From NCBI GenBank assembly GCA_050949165.1, contig JBMNFF010000001.1, positions 124,001-188,000 of the forward strand: DNA of 64,000 nt, written 5' to 3'. Below are positions 14,950 through 23,514 of the stretch, one piece after another. The position numbers were made by a program, and so were the translations under genes. The notes beneath the pieces were generated by a model. The model saw only the letters and a list, made by a program, of their open reading frames with translations, searched no databases and had not been told where the DNA came from. How positions within the stretch are numbered: position 1 is the stretch's first letter; each line of letters begins with the position of its first letter. The DNA comes from DAIOXA01 sp050949165 (lineage in GTDB: Bacteria; Bacillota; Proteinivoracia; UBA4975).

Positions 14950-17174
14950 GGGGGAGGATAAAGCTGCCGGAAGTCCGCGAGCCCAACCCGGAATTGGTGG
15001 TGTGGACCGGGGGCAGCGTGCGCCTGGCCCTCCTGCTCCAGGGACGGGGGATCGGGAGCCGGGAAGAGGTGGACGAGCTCCTCAACCCCCTGGGCCGGCC
15101 CCAGCCCGATCTGAGCGAATACCCGCCCCTGGTCGCCGCTCTGGCCAGGGTGGAAACTGCCCTGGAAAATAAAGAGAAGATTGCCGTCTATGGCGACTAT
15201 GATGTGGACGGCATAACCGCCACGGCGGTGCTGGTCACAGCTTTGACCCGGCTGGGCGCCCAGGTTGCCTGGCACATTCCCGACCGCTTCAGAGAGGGGT
15301 ATGGACTGCATGAGGAGCGGATCCGGGCCCTGGCCCAGGCCGGGGTGGGGCTGATCGTCACCTGCGATTGCGGGATCAGTAACCACCGGGAAATCGCCCT
15401 GGCCAAGAGCCTGGGCGTCGACGTGCTGGTCACCGACCACCACACCCCGCCGCCGGAGTTGCCCCCGGCCTGCTGTATTTTGAACTTTAAGTTGCTGCCT
15501 CCGGACCATCCCTCCCGGGATCTGCCCGGGGTGGGCACGGCCTTTGTCCTGGCCCGGGCCCTGCTGGCGGCCCATGGCGAAGAGTCCGAAGACCTTCTGG
15601 ACTTGGTGGCGCTGGGGATTATCGCCGATGTGGTTCCCTTAAGGGGCCACAACCGCCAGCTCTACGCCCAGGGGTTGCCCCTGCTCCGCAGCGCCGGGCG
15701 GCCGGGGCTGGCCGCCCTCTATGCCGTGGCCGGGCTGGCCCCGGAACTGGTGGATGAAGAGAAGCTGGCCTTTCAGATTGCCCCCAGAATCAATGCCAGC
15801 GGCCGCATCGGCGACGGGGCCGTGGCGCTCAGGCTTCTCCTGACCCAGGAGCGGGAGGAGGCCACCGCCCTGGCCCGGGAACTGGACCAGCTCAACAGCC
15901 TGCGCAAGGAGTTGGGCCGCAAGATCCTGGAGGAACTCAATCCTCAACCGGGCCGGGCCCTGGTGGCCTATGGTCCCGAATGGCATCAGGGGGTCATCGG
16001 CATCGTCGCCGGGCAGATCTGCTCCGGCAACGGGGCTCCGGCCATCCTCATGACCAAGTCCCGGGGGGAAGCGATTGTCGGCTCCGCCCGTTCTGTCCAG
16101 GGAATCGATATCTACCAGGTCCTCAGCCAATGCGCGGGATACCTGGACAAGTTTGGCGGGCATCCCGCCGCCGCCGGTTTTTCCCTCCAACCCGATAATC
16201 TGGAGCAGTTCAGCGCCGCCCTGCAGGAGGCCCTGGACGCCGCCATGGCTGGGTGGATTCCCCCCCCGCTTGAGGTGGACCTGGTGGTGGAAGCCCGGGA
16301 AGTCGACCTCCAGCTGGCAGAGGAGTTAAACCGGCTCTCCCCTTGCGGCGAGGGCAATCCCCGACCCCTTCTCTTCTGTTCCGGCCTGGCCCTCAAGAGC
16401 CAGCGTCCGGCGGGGAGCGGCTACATCCTCACCCTGGGGGATCGCCGCCACAGCTTCACGGCGGGCCTGTGGCACCAGCCGGCTCCCGATCCTGGAGCTG
16501 GCATCGGCGCCGTCTTCACCATTTCCGAGGACTACTACCGGGGGCAGCGCTCGGTCTGGGCCACCCTGGAGGCCTGGTGGCCCAAGGGAGAGCGGATAGA
16601 AGTCCGGGCCCGGGGGCCCCAGTACCTGGACCGGCGCGGCGCGCCCTGGCAGAGAATCCTCCGGGAGTTCCCCGGCGCCGCGGTGTACCGGGAAGGGGTG
16701 CGCTGGCAGGATTACCCGGGCAATACCCGCAACAACCTTCCCGCCAACCCCACCCTGGTGCTGCTGACACCGCCTCCTTCCGCCAACCTCCTCCGCCACC
16801 TCCTGGCCATGGCTGAGCCGGAGCTGGTGGTGCTGGCCTTCAGCCGGCCCCAAGGAGAGTTCATGGCCGATTTCCTGGGCGCCCTTAAATATATCCTGGG
16901 CAGACAGGGAGGAACTGTGCTTCTGCCTGTCCTGGCCGCCGCCCTGGGCCAGAGGGAGGAGACGGTGCTGGCTGGGTTGCGCCTGCTTTCCCACTCGGGA
17001 GTCGTTGATTATCAATTGGTCCGGGGCCGGTTGATTCTGCAAAAGCGGGAGGGGACCAAACTCAAGGCGGGTCCTGGCCGGCAAGAGCTCCAGGCCCAGG
17101 TCGATGAGACCAAAGCCTTTCAAAATTGGCTGGCAAAGGCACCCGTCCGTGAAATTCAGAGGATCCAGGCGTAG
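14946..17174 (+). CDS. recJ: Single-stranded-DNA-specific exonuclease RecJ
   Basis: A 742-residue 5'-3' ssDNA exonuclease. The DHH motifs are present: DYDVDGITA, DCGIS, TDHHTPP, then LGIIADVVPL. The DHHA1 part has NASGRIGDG, GSARSVQGIDI and GGHPAAAGFS. An OB-like part and a C-terminal extension of about 170 residues follow (compare the long Bacillus RecJ). I place the start at GTG 14946, which overlaps the stop of the nuclease gene (GTGA) and has AGGGGGTGA upstream; the frame is open further up but without a site. Its coupling to the helicase-nuclease genes points to joint DNA end processing. Confidence 0.95.
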   Translation: MRGRIKLPEVREPNPELVVWTGGSVRLALLLQGRGIGSREEVDELLNPLGRPQPDLSEYPPLVAALARVETALENKEKIAVYGDYDVDGITATAVLVTALTRLGAQVAWHIPDRFREGYGLHEERIRALAQAGVGLIVTCDCGISNHREIALAKSLGVDVLVTDHHTPPPELPPACCILNFKLLPPDHPSRDLPGVGTAFVLARALLAAHGEESEDLLDLVALGIIADVVPLRGHNRQLYAQGLPLLRSAGRPGLAALYAVAGLAPELVDEEKLAFQIAPRINASGRIGDGAVALRLLLTQEREEATALARELDQLNSLRKELGRKILEELNPQPGRALVAYGPEWHQGVIGIVAGQICSGNGAPAILMTKSRGEAIVGSARSVQGIDIYQVLSQCAGYLDKFGGHPAAAGFSLQPDNLEQFSAALQEALDAAMAGWIPPPLEVDLVVEAREVDLQLAEELNRLSPCGEGNPRPLLFCSGLALKSQRPAGSGYILTLGDRRHSFTAGLWHQPAPDPGAGIGAVFTISEDYYRGQRSVWATLEAWWPKGERIEVRARGPQYLDRRGAPWQRILREFPGAAVYREGVRWQDYPGNTRNNLPANPTLVLLTPPPSANLLRHLLAMAEPELVVLAFSRPQGEFMADFLGALKYILGRQGGTVLLPVLAAALGQREETVLAGLRLLSHSGVVDYQLVRGRLILQKREGTKLKAGPGRQELQAQVDETKAFQNWLAKAPVREIQRIQA

Positions 17175-17234
17175 TTTTGCTTGACTTGGGCCCAGCGCTG
17201 GTGTAGGGTTATAGCACCGAAGGGAGGGGTCAAT

Positions 17235-17894
17235 GTGAAAAAAAAGGCCGTTTTGGGCTTGGCGTTCCTGCTCGCCATCCTCATCGGCTGCACCCCCGTT
17301 GCACAAGGTCCGGTGGCCATTGTCAATGGAGTCGAAATATCCCGGGCCGATTACGATCGCGAATTGGAGTATGAATTGGCCAGCTTTACCCAGGCGGGAT
17401 ATAAGCTGAGTGAAGAGGAATTGAGGATTGTTCAGGAGTCCGTGCTGGAAAGGTTGATCAATAACTGTCTCCTCCTGGGGGCCGCCGAAGCCGCGGGAAT
17501 AACCCGGGAAAGCGTGGACGTCGAGGGCACCCTGGAGAAGATAATCAGCAATTATGAAGATGAGGCTCAGTTCCAGGCAGATCTCAAAGAGAACGGCTTT
17601 ACCCTGGAAGAGTTTCGGGATTTGATTGCCGAGGCCTTGATAATCGAGGATCTCTTTGAGGCGGAGCTGAAGCTCAGCGCAGTGGAGGTCAGTGAAGAGG
17701 AGATCGACGCACTGGTGGAAGAGTACCTGGCTACCCTGGACGAAGACGAAGATGTAGAGCAATTGGATATGGAGGCAGTCCGCAGCTATTTTGCCTATGC
17801 CCTGGCCCAGGAGAAGGCCAATGCCATGCGGATGGACTATATTGAGGAACTCAGGGAGCAGAGCGAGATCGAATACCTGGATTTCCTCAGTTGA
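17235..17894 (+). CDS. SurA N-terminal-like lipoprotein chaperone
   Basis: A 219-residue exported lipoprotein. GTG 17235 follows GGGAGGGGTC. The signal peptide KKKAVLGLAFLLAILIGC ends in a lipobox (LIGC). The mature part begins VAIVNGVEISRADYDRELEYEL, the usual opening of SurA/PrsA-type N-terminal domains, and continues as acidic helices. There is no parvulin domain after it. It may act as a folding helper at the outer face of the membrane. It lies about 60 bases after recJ and 12 bases before the Nudix gene. Confidence 0.8.
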   Translation: MKKKAVLGLAFLLAILIGCTPVAQGPVAIVNGVEISRADYDRELEYELASFTQAGYKLSEEELRIVQESVLERLINNCLLLGAAEAAGITRESVDVEGTLEKIISNYEDEAQFQADLKENGFTLEEFRDLIAEALIIEDLFEAELKLSAVEVSEEEIDALVEEYLATLDEDEDVEQLDMEAVRSYFAYALAQEKANAMRMDYIEELREQSEIEYLDFLS

Positions 17895-17906
17895 GGGGGG
17901 AGAGAT

Positions 17907-18455
17907 ATGGCAAAGATCGCCCGCTGGCAAACTGTTGCCAGCACTTATATTCATCGCAACCCCTTTATAAAATTGCGTAGGGATACCCGACAGGCTCCGG
18001 AATTCGGCCGGCATGAGTTTTATATCCTGGAGTTTCCCGACTGGGTCAATGTGGTGGCCATAACTGAGAATCGAGAACTGGTGCTGGTGCGGCAATTCCG
18101 CCACGGCCTGGGCCGGGAGAATCTGGAAATCCCCGGCGGCATTGTCGATGCCGGCGAAGAGCCCGCCGTTACCGCCGCCCGGGAACTGCGGGAGGAGACG
18201 GGCTTCGCCCCGGCGAAGCTGGAGCTCCTCACCGCCGTCAGCGTCAACCCGGCCATCCAGGACAATTGGTGTCACCTCTTCCTGGCCACCGGCTGCAAGC
18301 GGGTGGGCGAGCAGAGGTTGGACGGGACTGAATCCATTGCCGTCGAGCTGATTCCCCTGGAGGAGCTGGGCAATTTGCTGAGCACCGGCCGGATCCACCA
18401 TTCCCTCAATTATCTGGCCCTTACCCTGGCCATGAATAAGCTGTCCGCTGAATGA
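17907..18455 (+). CDS. Nudix hydrolase, ADP-ribose pyrophosphatase type
   Basis: A 182-residue cytosolic hydrolase. The Nudix box GGIVDAGEEPAVTAARELREETGF (about residues 76-99) is intact, with Pro-Gly-Gly before it and a typical ADPRase front half (VNVVAITENRELVLVRQFRHGLGRENLEIPGG). The NPAIQDNWCHLFLA segment after the box is also usual for this subgroup. ATG 17907 follows GAGGGGGGAGAG. Two terminators follow, the first overlapping the stop codon. Confidence 0.9.
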   Translation: MAKIARWQTVASTYIHRNPFIKLRRDTRQAPEFGRHEFYILEFPDWVNVVAITENRELVLVRQFRHGLGRENLEIPGGIVDAGEEPAVTAARELREETGFAPAKLELLTAVSVNPAIQDNWCHLFLATGCKRVGEQRLDGTESIAVELIPLEELGNLLSTGRIHHSLNYLALTLAMNKLSAE

Positions 18456-18469
18456 GCGGACTTTTTTTT
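18443..18469 (+). terminator. First terminator after the Nudix gene
   Basis: Arms GTCCGC and GCGGAC with loop TGAATGA, which contains the stop codon, then eight T. Confidence 0.85.
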
Positions 18470-18481
18470 GGGCTTTTGCCC

Positions 18482-18504
18482 GGGGGCTCCGCCCCCTTTT
18501 TTTT
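18482..18504 (+). terminator. Second terminator after the Nudix gene
   Basis: Arms GGGGGC and GCCCCC with loop TCC, then eight T; tandem with the previous terminator. Confidence 0.8.
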
Positions 18505-18537
18505 CTGGATTATTGCCCATTCACTGCCCACAGGCAT

Positions 18538-18567
18538 TTTACATAGTTTGTAGAGAGAAAGGATAAT
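18538..18567 (+). promoter_or_regulatory. Promoter of the LysM gene
   Basis: TTTACA, 18 bases, GATAAT, ending 20 bases before the ATG. Confidence 0.5.
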
Positions 18568-18587
18568 ACCGCGAGGAGGAAAGCTGC

Positions 18588-19415
18588 ATGCGCAATAAAA
18601 ATTCCCCCCATTACATTGCCAGGGAGGGAGAGAGTCTTTACCTGATCGCCCGCAGTCAGGGACTGGACGTCAAGACCCTGGCGGCGCTGAATCCAGAGAT
18701 AAAGAACGTTGCCGCCGACATCGGAGGCCAAATGGTCTTGATGCCCCAGGGGACATGTCCCAATGGGTTTTTGTACACCATTCAGGCCGGGGATACCTTC
18801 TTCACCCTGGCCCAGCGCTTCGGCACCACCGTCCAGGCCATCCAGCAGGCCAACCCCGGCGCCAACCCCAATAACCTGCGCATAGGCCAGGTAATCTGCA
18901 TCCCGTCGGCCCAACCCCCCAGCTGTCCCAACGGGTTCTTGTACACCATCCGGGCAGGGGATACCTTCTTCACCCTGGCCCAGCGCTTCGGCACCACCGT
19001 CCAGGCCATCCAGCAGGCCAACCCCGGCGTCAACCCCAACAACCTGCAGATTGGCCAGCAGATCTGCATTCCCCAGGGGCAAGCGCCCAGCTGCCCCAAC
19101 GGGTTCCTGTACATCATCCAGGCCGGGGATACCTTCTTCACCCTGGCCCAGCGCTTCGGCACCACCGTCCAGGCCATTCAGCAGGCCAACCCCGGCGTCA
19201 ACCCCAACAACCTGCAGATCGGCCAGCAGATCTGCATTCCCCAGGGGCAAGCGCCCAGCTGCCCCAACGGATTCTTGTACACCATCCAGGCCGGGGATAC
19301 TTTCTTCCTCCTGGCCCAGCGCTTCGGCACCACCGTCCAGGCCATCCAGCAGGCCAACCCCGGCGTCAACCCCAACAACCTGCAAATTGGCCAGCAGATT
19401 TGCATTCCCAACTAA
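18588..19415 (+). CDS. Protein of five LysM domains, no signal peptide
   Basis: A 275-residue protein made almost only of LysM peptidoglycan/chitin-binding domains. The first (residues about 7-54, HYIAREGESLYLIARSQGLDVKTLAALNP) is divergent. Four near-identical domains of 56 residues follow, each starting CPNGFLYTIQAGDTFFTLAQRFG and ending IGQQICIP. Each repeat brings two cysteines. ATG 18588 follows GAGGAGGAAAG. There is no signal peptide, which is usual for spore-coat or cortex LysM proteins made in the mother cell. That role is inference. Confidence 0.88.
   Translation: MRNKNSPHYIAREGESLYLIARSQGLDVKTLAALNPEIKNVAADIGGQMVLMPQGTCPNGFLYTIQAGDTFFTLAQRFGTTVQAIQQANPGANPNNLRIGQVICIPSAQPPSCPNGFLYTIRAGDTFFTLAQRFGTTVQAIQQANPGVNPNNLQIGQQICIPQGQAPSCPNGFLYIIQAGDTFFTLAQRFGTTVQAIQQANPGVNPNNLQIGQQICIPQGQAPSCPNGFLYTIQAGDTFFLLAQRFGTTVQAIQQANPGVNPNNLQIGQQICIPN
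18756..19415 (+). repeat. Four tandem 168-bp repeats coding for LysM domains
   Basis: Four units of 56 codons begin near 18756, 18924, 19092 and 19260 (the last ends at the stop). Units two to four are nearly identical at the DNA level, including silent positions, which points to recent duplication or gene conversion. Confidence 0.9.
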
Positions 19416-19427
19416 ACAGGGTCCTGA

Positions 19428-19457
19428 AACACCCTCTGCGAGGGTGTTATTTTATTT
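19428..19457 (+). terminator. Terminator after the LysM gene
   Basis: Arms AACACCCTC and GAGGGTGTT, loop TGC, then ATTTTATTT. Confidence 0.85.
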
Positions 19458-19547
19458 ATGGATATTCCGCATCTCTAATAATTAAGATAAGAAGTAGCTA
19501 GGGGGCGTAAATCGGCGTTTTTGCTGGCAAAATGCGACAGTTGGCGT

Positions 19548-19577
19548 TTGTCAGGGGCAGAAGGCTTATGGTAACAT
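19548..19577 (+). promoter_or_regulatory. Promoter of the ABC exporter operon
   Basis: TTGTCA, 18 bases, TAACAT with a TGG extension, about 30 bases before the first ATG. Confidence 0.55.
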
Positions 19578-19606
19578 GGTCTGTGTGAAATAGATTTGGG
19601 GGCGAG

Positions 19607-21352
19607 ATGATGAAATCATTTTACCAACTTCGGGACTTCTTCCGAATCAATGCCTGGCGCTACCTCTTGGGTATTTTCTGGCTGATTGCGGTAAATATTA
19701 TCAACCTGCAGTTCCCTCGAATCCTGGGCAATATTACAGACCTCATCGATACCAGGCAGGTCACCCCGGCCGACTTGGCCCGCTATGCACTGATCATAGC
19801 CGGCATAGCCGTTGCCATGGCCGTGGGCCGCTTTATGTGGCGTATTCTCATCATGGGCTGCTCCCGCCAGGTGGAGTACTACCTGCGCAACAAGCTCTTT
19901 GCCCACTTTGAAACCCTGTCGGTTAATTTTTTCAACGAACATAAGACCGGCGACCTGATGGCCCACGCCACCAACGATGTCCGGGCCTTGCGCATGACCT
20001 TGGGGCCGGGGATCCTGATGCTCACCGACTCGATATTCATGACGGTGGTCACCATCTACCTCATGGCTTCCAATATCGACTGGAAGCTGACTTTGCTTGC
20101 CCTCTTGCCCCTGCCCTTTCTGGCCACCATGGCGGCCAGGTTCGGCAAGAAAATCCACGGGCGTTTCCGGGCCGTTCAACAGGCCTTCTCGGCCCTGACG
20201 GACCGGGTTCAGGAAAACCTGTCCGGAATCCGGGTGATAAAGTCCTTTGTCCAGGAGGAGGCGGAGATCGAGAGGTTTGACAGGGCCGCCGAGGACTATG
20301 TCAATAAGAATATGCGGATGATCAAGATCTGGGGCCTGATGGGACCCATGATTCAGTTAATCTCGGGAATCAGTTACATGATCGTCCTGGGCTATGGCGG
20401 CAACCTGGTAATCAGTGCCCGAATCACCCTGGGCGAGTTTGTGGCCTTTAATACTTACCTGGGTATGCTGATCTGGCCCATGATGGCTTTGGGCAGGGTC
20501 ATCAATGTCCTGCAGCGGGGTGCGGCTTCCATGGAGCGCCTGGACGCCCTGCTCTCGGCAAAGCCGGAGGTCTTCGATGGACCCGACTGCGTCGAGATCA
20601 GCCAATTGCAGGGGGATATCGAGTTCAGGAACCTGGATTTCACCTACCCCAACGGCACTGAGGCCCTTAAAAATATCAATATCAGGCTGGAGCGGGGCAA
20701 GACCCTTGCCATCATCGGCCGCACCGGCAGCGGTAAGACAACCCTGGTCAACCTCTTGTTGCGCCTGTATAATCCCCAGCCCGGCCAGCTCCTGGTGGAC
20801 GGGATTGACATCAACCACATTCCCCTCAAGGTCCTGCGGGAAAACATCGGCTATGTGCCCCAGGACACCTTCCTCTTTTCCGACACCATCGCCAACAACA
20901 TCGCCTTTGCCGGCGAGTTCAGCCAAAAACAGATTGAGGAAGCCGCCCGCCTGGCTCAGGTTTACGACAATATCGTGGAGTTTCCCAATAAGTTTGAGAC
21001 GCTGTCGGGAGAGCGGGGCGTGACCCTGTCGGGCGGTCAGAAGCAGCGGATTTCCATCGCCCGCGCCCTTATCAAGGATCCGACCATCCTCATTCTCGAT
21101 GACTGCCTCTCGGCGGTGGATACCCACACCGAAGAGGAGATCCTCAAGGGCCTGCGCACTGTGATGGAGAACCGCACCAGCATCATCATCTCCCACCGGG
21201 TATCCACGGTTAAGGATGCAGATGAGATCATCGTCCTCGATGAGGGCAGGATTATCGAGCGGGGCACCCACGAAGAGCTCGTCAAGCGGGGCGGCCTCTA
21301 TCAGCACCTGTATTTGAAACAGCAATTGGAAAAGAAAGTGGCAGAGGCCTAA
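19607..21352 (+). CDS. ABC exporter half-transporter, degenerate-site subunit (BmrC/YheI-like)
   Basis: A 581-residue fusion of a six-helix exporter membrane domain and an ATPase domain. Walker A is GRTGSGKTT and the signature is LSGGQKQR. Walker B ends ILDDCLSAVD, with Asp in place of the catalytic Glu. In heterodimeric exporters such as BmrCD and TmrAB this Asp marks the subunit that forms the non-hydrolysing site. Two ATG codons (19607, 19610) are in tandem after GGGGGCGAG. The partner subunit follows 12 bases downstream. It probably exports drugs or lipids; the substrate is unknown. Confidence 0.92.
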   Translation: MMKSFYQLRDFFRINAWRYLLGIFWLIAVNIINLQFPRILGNITDLIDTRQVTPADLARYALIIAGIAVAMAVGRFMWRILIMGCSRQVEYYLRNKLFAHFETLSVNFFNEHKTGDLMAHATNDVRALRMTLGPGILMLTDSIFMTVVTIYLMASNIDWKLTLLALLPLPFLATMAARFGKKIHGRFRAVQQAFSALTDRVQENLSGIRVIKSFVQEEAEIERFDRAAEDYVNKNMRMIKIWGLMGPMIQLISGISYMIVLGYGGNLVISARITLGEFVAFNTYLGMLIWPMMALGRVINVLQRGAASMERLDALLSAKPEVFDGPDCVEISQLQGDIEFRNLDFTYPNGTEALKNINIRLERGKTLAIIGRTGSGKTTLVNLLLRLYNPQPGQLLVDGIDINHIPLKVLRENIGYVPQDTFLFSDTIANNIAFAGEFSQKQIEEAARLAQVYDNIVEFPNKFETLSGERGVTLSGGQKQRISIARALIKDPTILILDDCLSAVDTHTEEEILKGLRTVMENRTSIIISHRVSTVKDADEIIVLDEGRIIERGTHEELVKRGGLYQHLYLKQQLEKKVAEA

Positions 21353-21364
21353 GGGGGGATAGGG

Positions 21365-23425
21365 ATGGATAACTATCATGATGAACAAGTTTTAGGCAAG
21401 GCCTATGACTCCAGGTTGATGAAGAGGCTGCTGAGCTATGCCAAGCCTTACTGGAAGGCTCTGCTCATCTCGATACTGCTCCTGGTCTTCATCACGGGTG
21501 TGGAATTGGCAAAGCCCTGGCTGGTCCGAGTTGCCATCGACGACTATATCGGAACCAAGACCTATGTCGCCTTTGAACCCGGGTCCGAGCCCGTTCCCGG
21601 CATTGAAATTCAGGGACAAGTCCTGGTCCGCCATGACCGGGTGGAAGCCCCCGCCGGGGCCACCCGTTACCAGGTGGCTGCCCACGCCGGCAACAACTAC
21701 CTGGTGCCGACAGAACTGAAGGGCCAGGAATATCGGGTGGAAGAAGCCGGGGGAAGGGTGTACTTTGTCACCGATGCCGGTCGCTTCCCCGGGACCTTAA
21801 TCTCCCCCGAGGACAATCGGGTTCTCAGGGGCGAGGATATTTCCGGACTCATGCGCCTGGCCCTGTTGTACCTGGCCACCATTGCCGTGGGCTTTGTCTT
21901 TAACTACAGCCAGGTCTACCTGCTCAACAAGACGGGACAGCAGATTATCTTTGACCTGCGCCACCACATCTTCTCTCACTTGCAGAAGATGTCCCTGCGT
22001 TTCTTTGACACCAATCCAGTTGGCCGGCTCATTACCAGGGTTACCAACGATACCGAAGTCCTCAGCGAGATGTTCACCGATGTCCTGGTCAACATGTTCA
22101 AGGACATCTTCACCCTGGTCGGCATCGTCCTGGTCATGCTGCGGATGAACACCAGGATGGCCTTGCTCTGTTTTGCCCTGTTGCCCCTGGTCGCCGTGGC
22201 CACCTTTTTCTACCGGACCCTGGCCAGAAAGGCTTACCGGGAAGTGCGGGTGCGCCTGGCCAGGATCAACGCCTATCTCCAGGAAAGCATTTCAGGAATG
22301 CGGATAATCCAGATCTTCCACCAGGAAAAGAAGAAGTTTGAGGACTTTGACGAGATAAACAAGGCCCACCTGGATGCCAGTTTTGGCGAGTTGAAGATCT
22401 TCGCCGTCTTCCGCCCCTTCCTGCACTCCCTGTACTTCTTCGGCGTCGCCCTGCTGATCTGGGTGGGGGGCGGTGACGTCCTGCGGGGCGCCATCGAATT
22501 CGGCGTTCTCTATGCCTTTGTCCAGTATGTCAAGATGTTCTTCGAGCCCATCAACCATATGGCCGAACGCTACAACATCCTTCAGGCCGCCATGGCCTCT
22601 TCAGAGCGAATCTTCCAGCTCCTGGACACCGAGCCGGAAATCACCAATGTCGAGAATCCGGTCAGGCCGGAGATCCAGGGCAAGATCGAGTTCCGCAATG
22701 TCTGGTTTGCCTATATTCCCGGCGAATGGGTGCTGAAGGATGTCAGCTTTACCATCGAGAAGGGGCAGACGGTGGCTTTTGTGGGCGCTACCGGCGCCGG
22801 TAAGACGTCGATCATCAGCCTAATCAGCCGCCTCTATGACATCCAGAAGGGGCAGATCCTCATCGACGGCGTGGACATCAAGACCATGGAGCTCGGCGAA
22901 CTCCGGCGCAGCATCGCCGTGGTCCTCCAGGATGTCTTCATGTTCAGCGGCACCATTGCCGACAACATCCGCCTCAACAACTACGATATCGACGACGAGC
23001 GGATCCACGACATCGCCGAGGCCGTGGATGCGGACAAGTTCATTTCCGCCTTGCCCCGACAGTACCAGAGCGAGGTAAAAGAAAGGGGCGCAACTCTCTC
23101 GGCAGGGCAGCGCCAGTTGGTGGCCTTTGCCCGGGCCCTGGCCTTTGATCCCAAGATCCTGGTCCTGGACGAAGCCACAGCCAATATCGACACCGAGACC
23201 GAGCAGATTATCCAGCGGGCCATGCACACCATCTCCAAGGAGCGCACCACCCTGGTGGTGGCCCACCGGCTTTCCACCATTCAAAACGCCGACAAGATCA
23301 TCGTCCTCCACAAGGGGCGGATTAAGGAGATGGGCACTCACCAGGAACTCCTGGCCCAGGAAGGCCATTACTACCACCTGTATCAACTGCAGTACAAGGA
23401 GCAGGAACTCACTGCCATCAGCTGA
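21365..23425 (+). CDS. ABC exporter half-transporter, catalytic partner subunit (BmrD/YheH-like)
   Basis: A 686-residue partner of the preceding half-transporter. Walker A is GATGAGKTS, the signature is the changed LSAGQRQL, and Walker B has the catalytic Glu (LVLDEATANID). An insertion of roughly 100 residues between membrane helices one and two (about residues 70-165, GSEPVPGIEIQGQVLVRHDRV and on) matches the enlarged form seen in BmrD-type subunits. ATG 21365 follows GGGGGGATAGGG. The complementary substitutions in the two genes show that they form one heterodimer with one consensus and one degenerate ATP site. Confidence 0.93.
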   Translation: MDNYHDEQVLGKAYDSRLMKRLLSYAKPYWKALLISILLLVFITGVELAKPWLVRVAIDDYIGTKTYVAFEPGSEPVPGIEIQGQVLVRHDRVEAPAGATRYQVAAHAGNNYLVPTELKGQEYRVEEAGGRVYFVTDAGRFPGTLISPEDNRVLRGEDISGLMRLALLYLATIAVGFVFNYSQVYLLNKTGQQIIFDLRHHIFSHLQKMSLRFFDTNPVGRLITRVTNDTEVLSEMFTDVLVNMFKDIFTLVGIVLVMLRMNTRMALLCFALLPLVAVATFFYRTLARKAYREVRVRLARINAYLQESISGMRIIQIFHQEKKKFEDFDEINKAHLDASFGELKIFAVFRPFLHSLYFFGVALLIWVGGGDVLRGAIEFGVLYAFVQYVKMFFEPINHMAERYNILQAAMASSERIFQLLDTEPEITNVENPVRPEIQGKIEFRNVWFAYIPGEWVLKDVSFTIEKGQTVAFVGATGAGKTSIISLISRLYDIQKGQILIDGVDIKTMELGELRRSIAVVLQDVFMFSGTIADNIRLNNYDIDDERIHDIAEAVDADKFISALPRQYQSEVKERGATLSAGQRQLVAFARALAFDPKILVLDEATANIDTETEQIIQRAMHTISKERTTLVVAHRLSTIQNADKIIVLHKGRIKEMGTHQELLAQEGHYYHLYQLQYKEQELTAIS

Positions 23426-23427
23426 CC

Positions 23428-23472
23428 GCGACATCGGGGACGCTTCGTTCTGTCGCGCGACAATGAGAACCG
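23428..23472. repeat. REPIN-like palindrome, left part, interrupted by the IS element
   Basis: Two inverted units of 29 bp face each other. Unit one (23428-23456) begins GCGACATCGGGGACG and ends TGTCGC. Unit two starts GCGACAATGAGAACCG at 23457 and is cut at 23472; the missing TCCCCGATGTCGC stands on the other side of the IS at 24787-24799. A third, separate copy of the unit is at 28060-28088. Such paired palindromes are typical of REPINs mobilised by RAYT transposases; no RAYT gene is in this window. Confidence 0.75.
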
Positions 23473-23514
23473 TGGACTTACCCCTGTCAAGTAGACAAAT
23501 AAATATCTGCAACA

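Noticed and set aside
16326..18401. Long open frame of 691 codons on the minus strand
   Set aside because: It is antisense to recJ, the SurA-like gene and the Nudix gene, crosses their borders and shows no conserved domain.
18510..19385. Minus-strand repeat protein opposite the LysM gene
   Set aside because: The repeats are just the reverse reading of the LysM array, whose forward reading has a clear family match and ribosome binding site.
18756..19415. Possible CRISPR array
   Set aside because: The 168-bp period has no spacers and codes in one frame for LysM domains.
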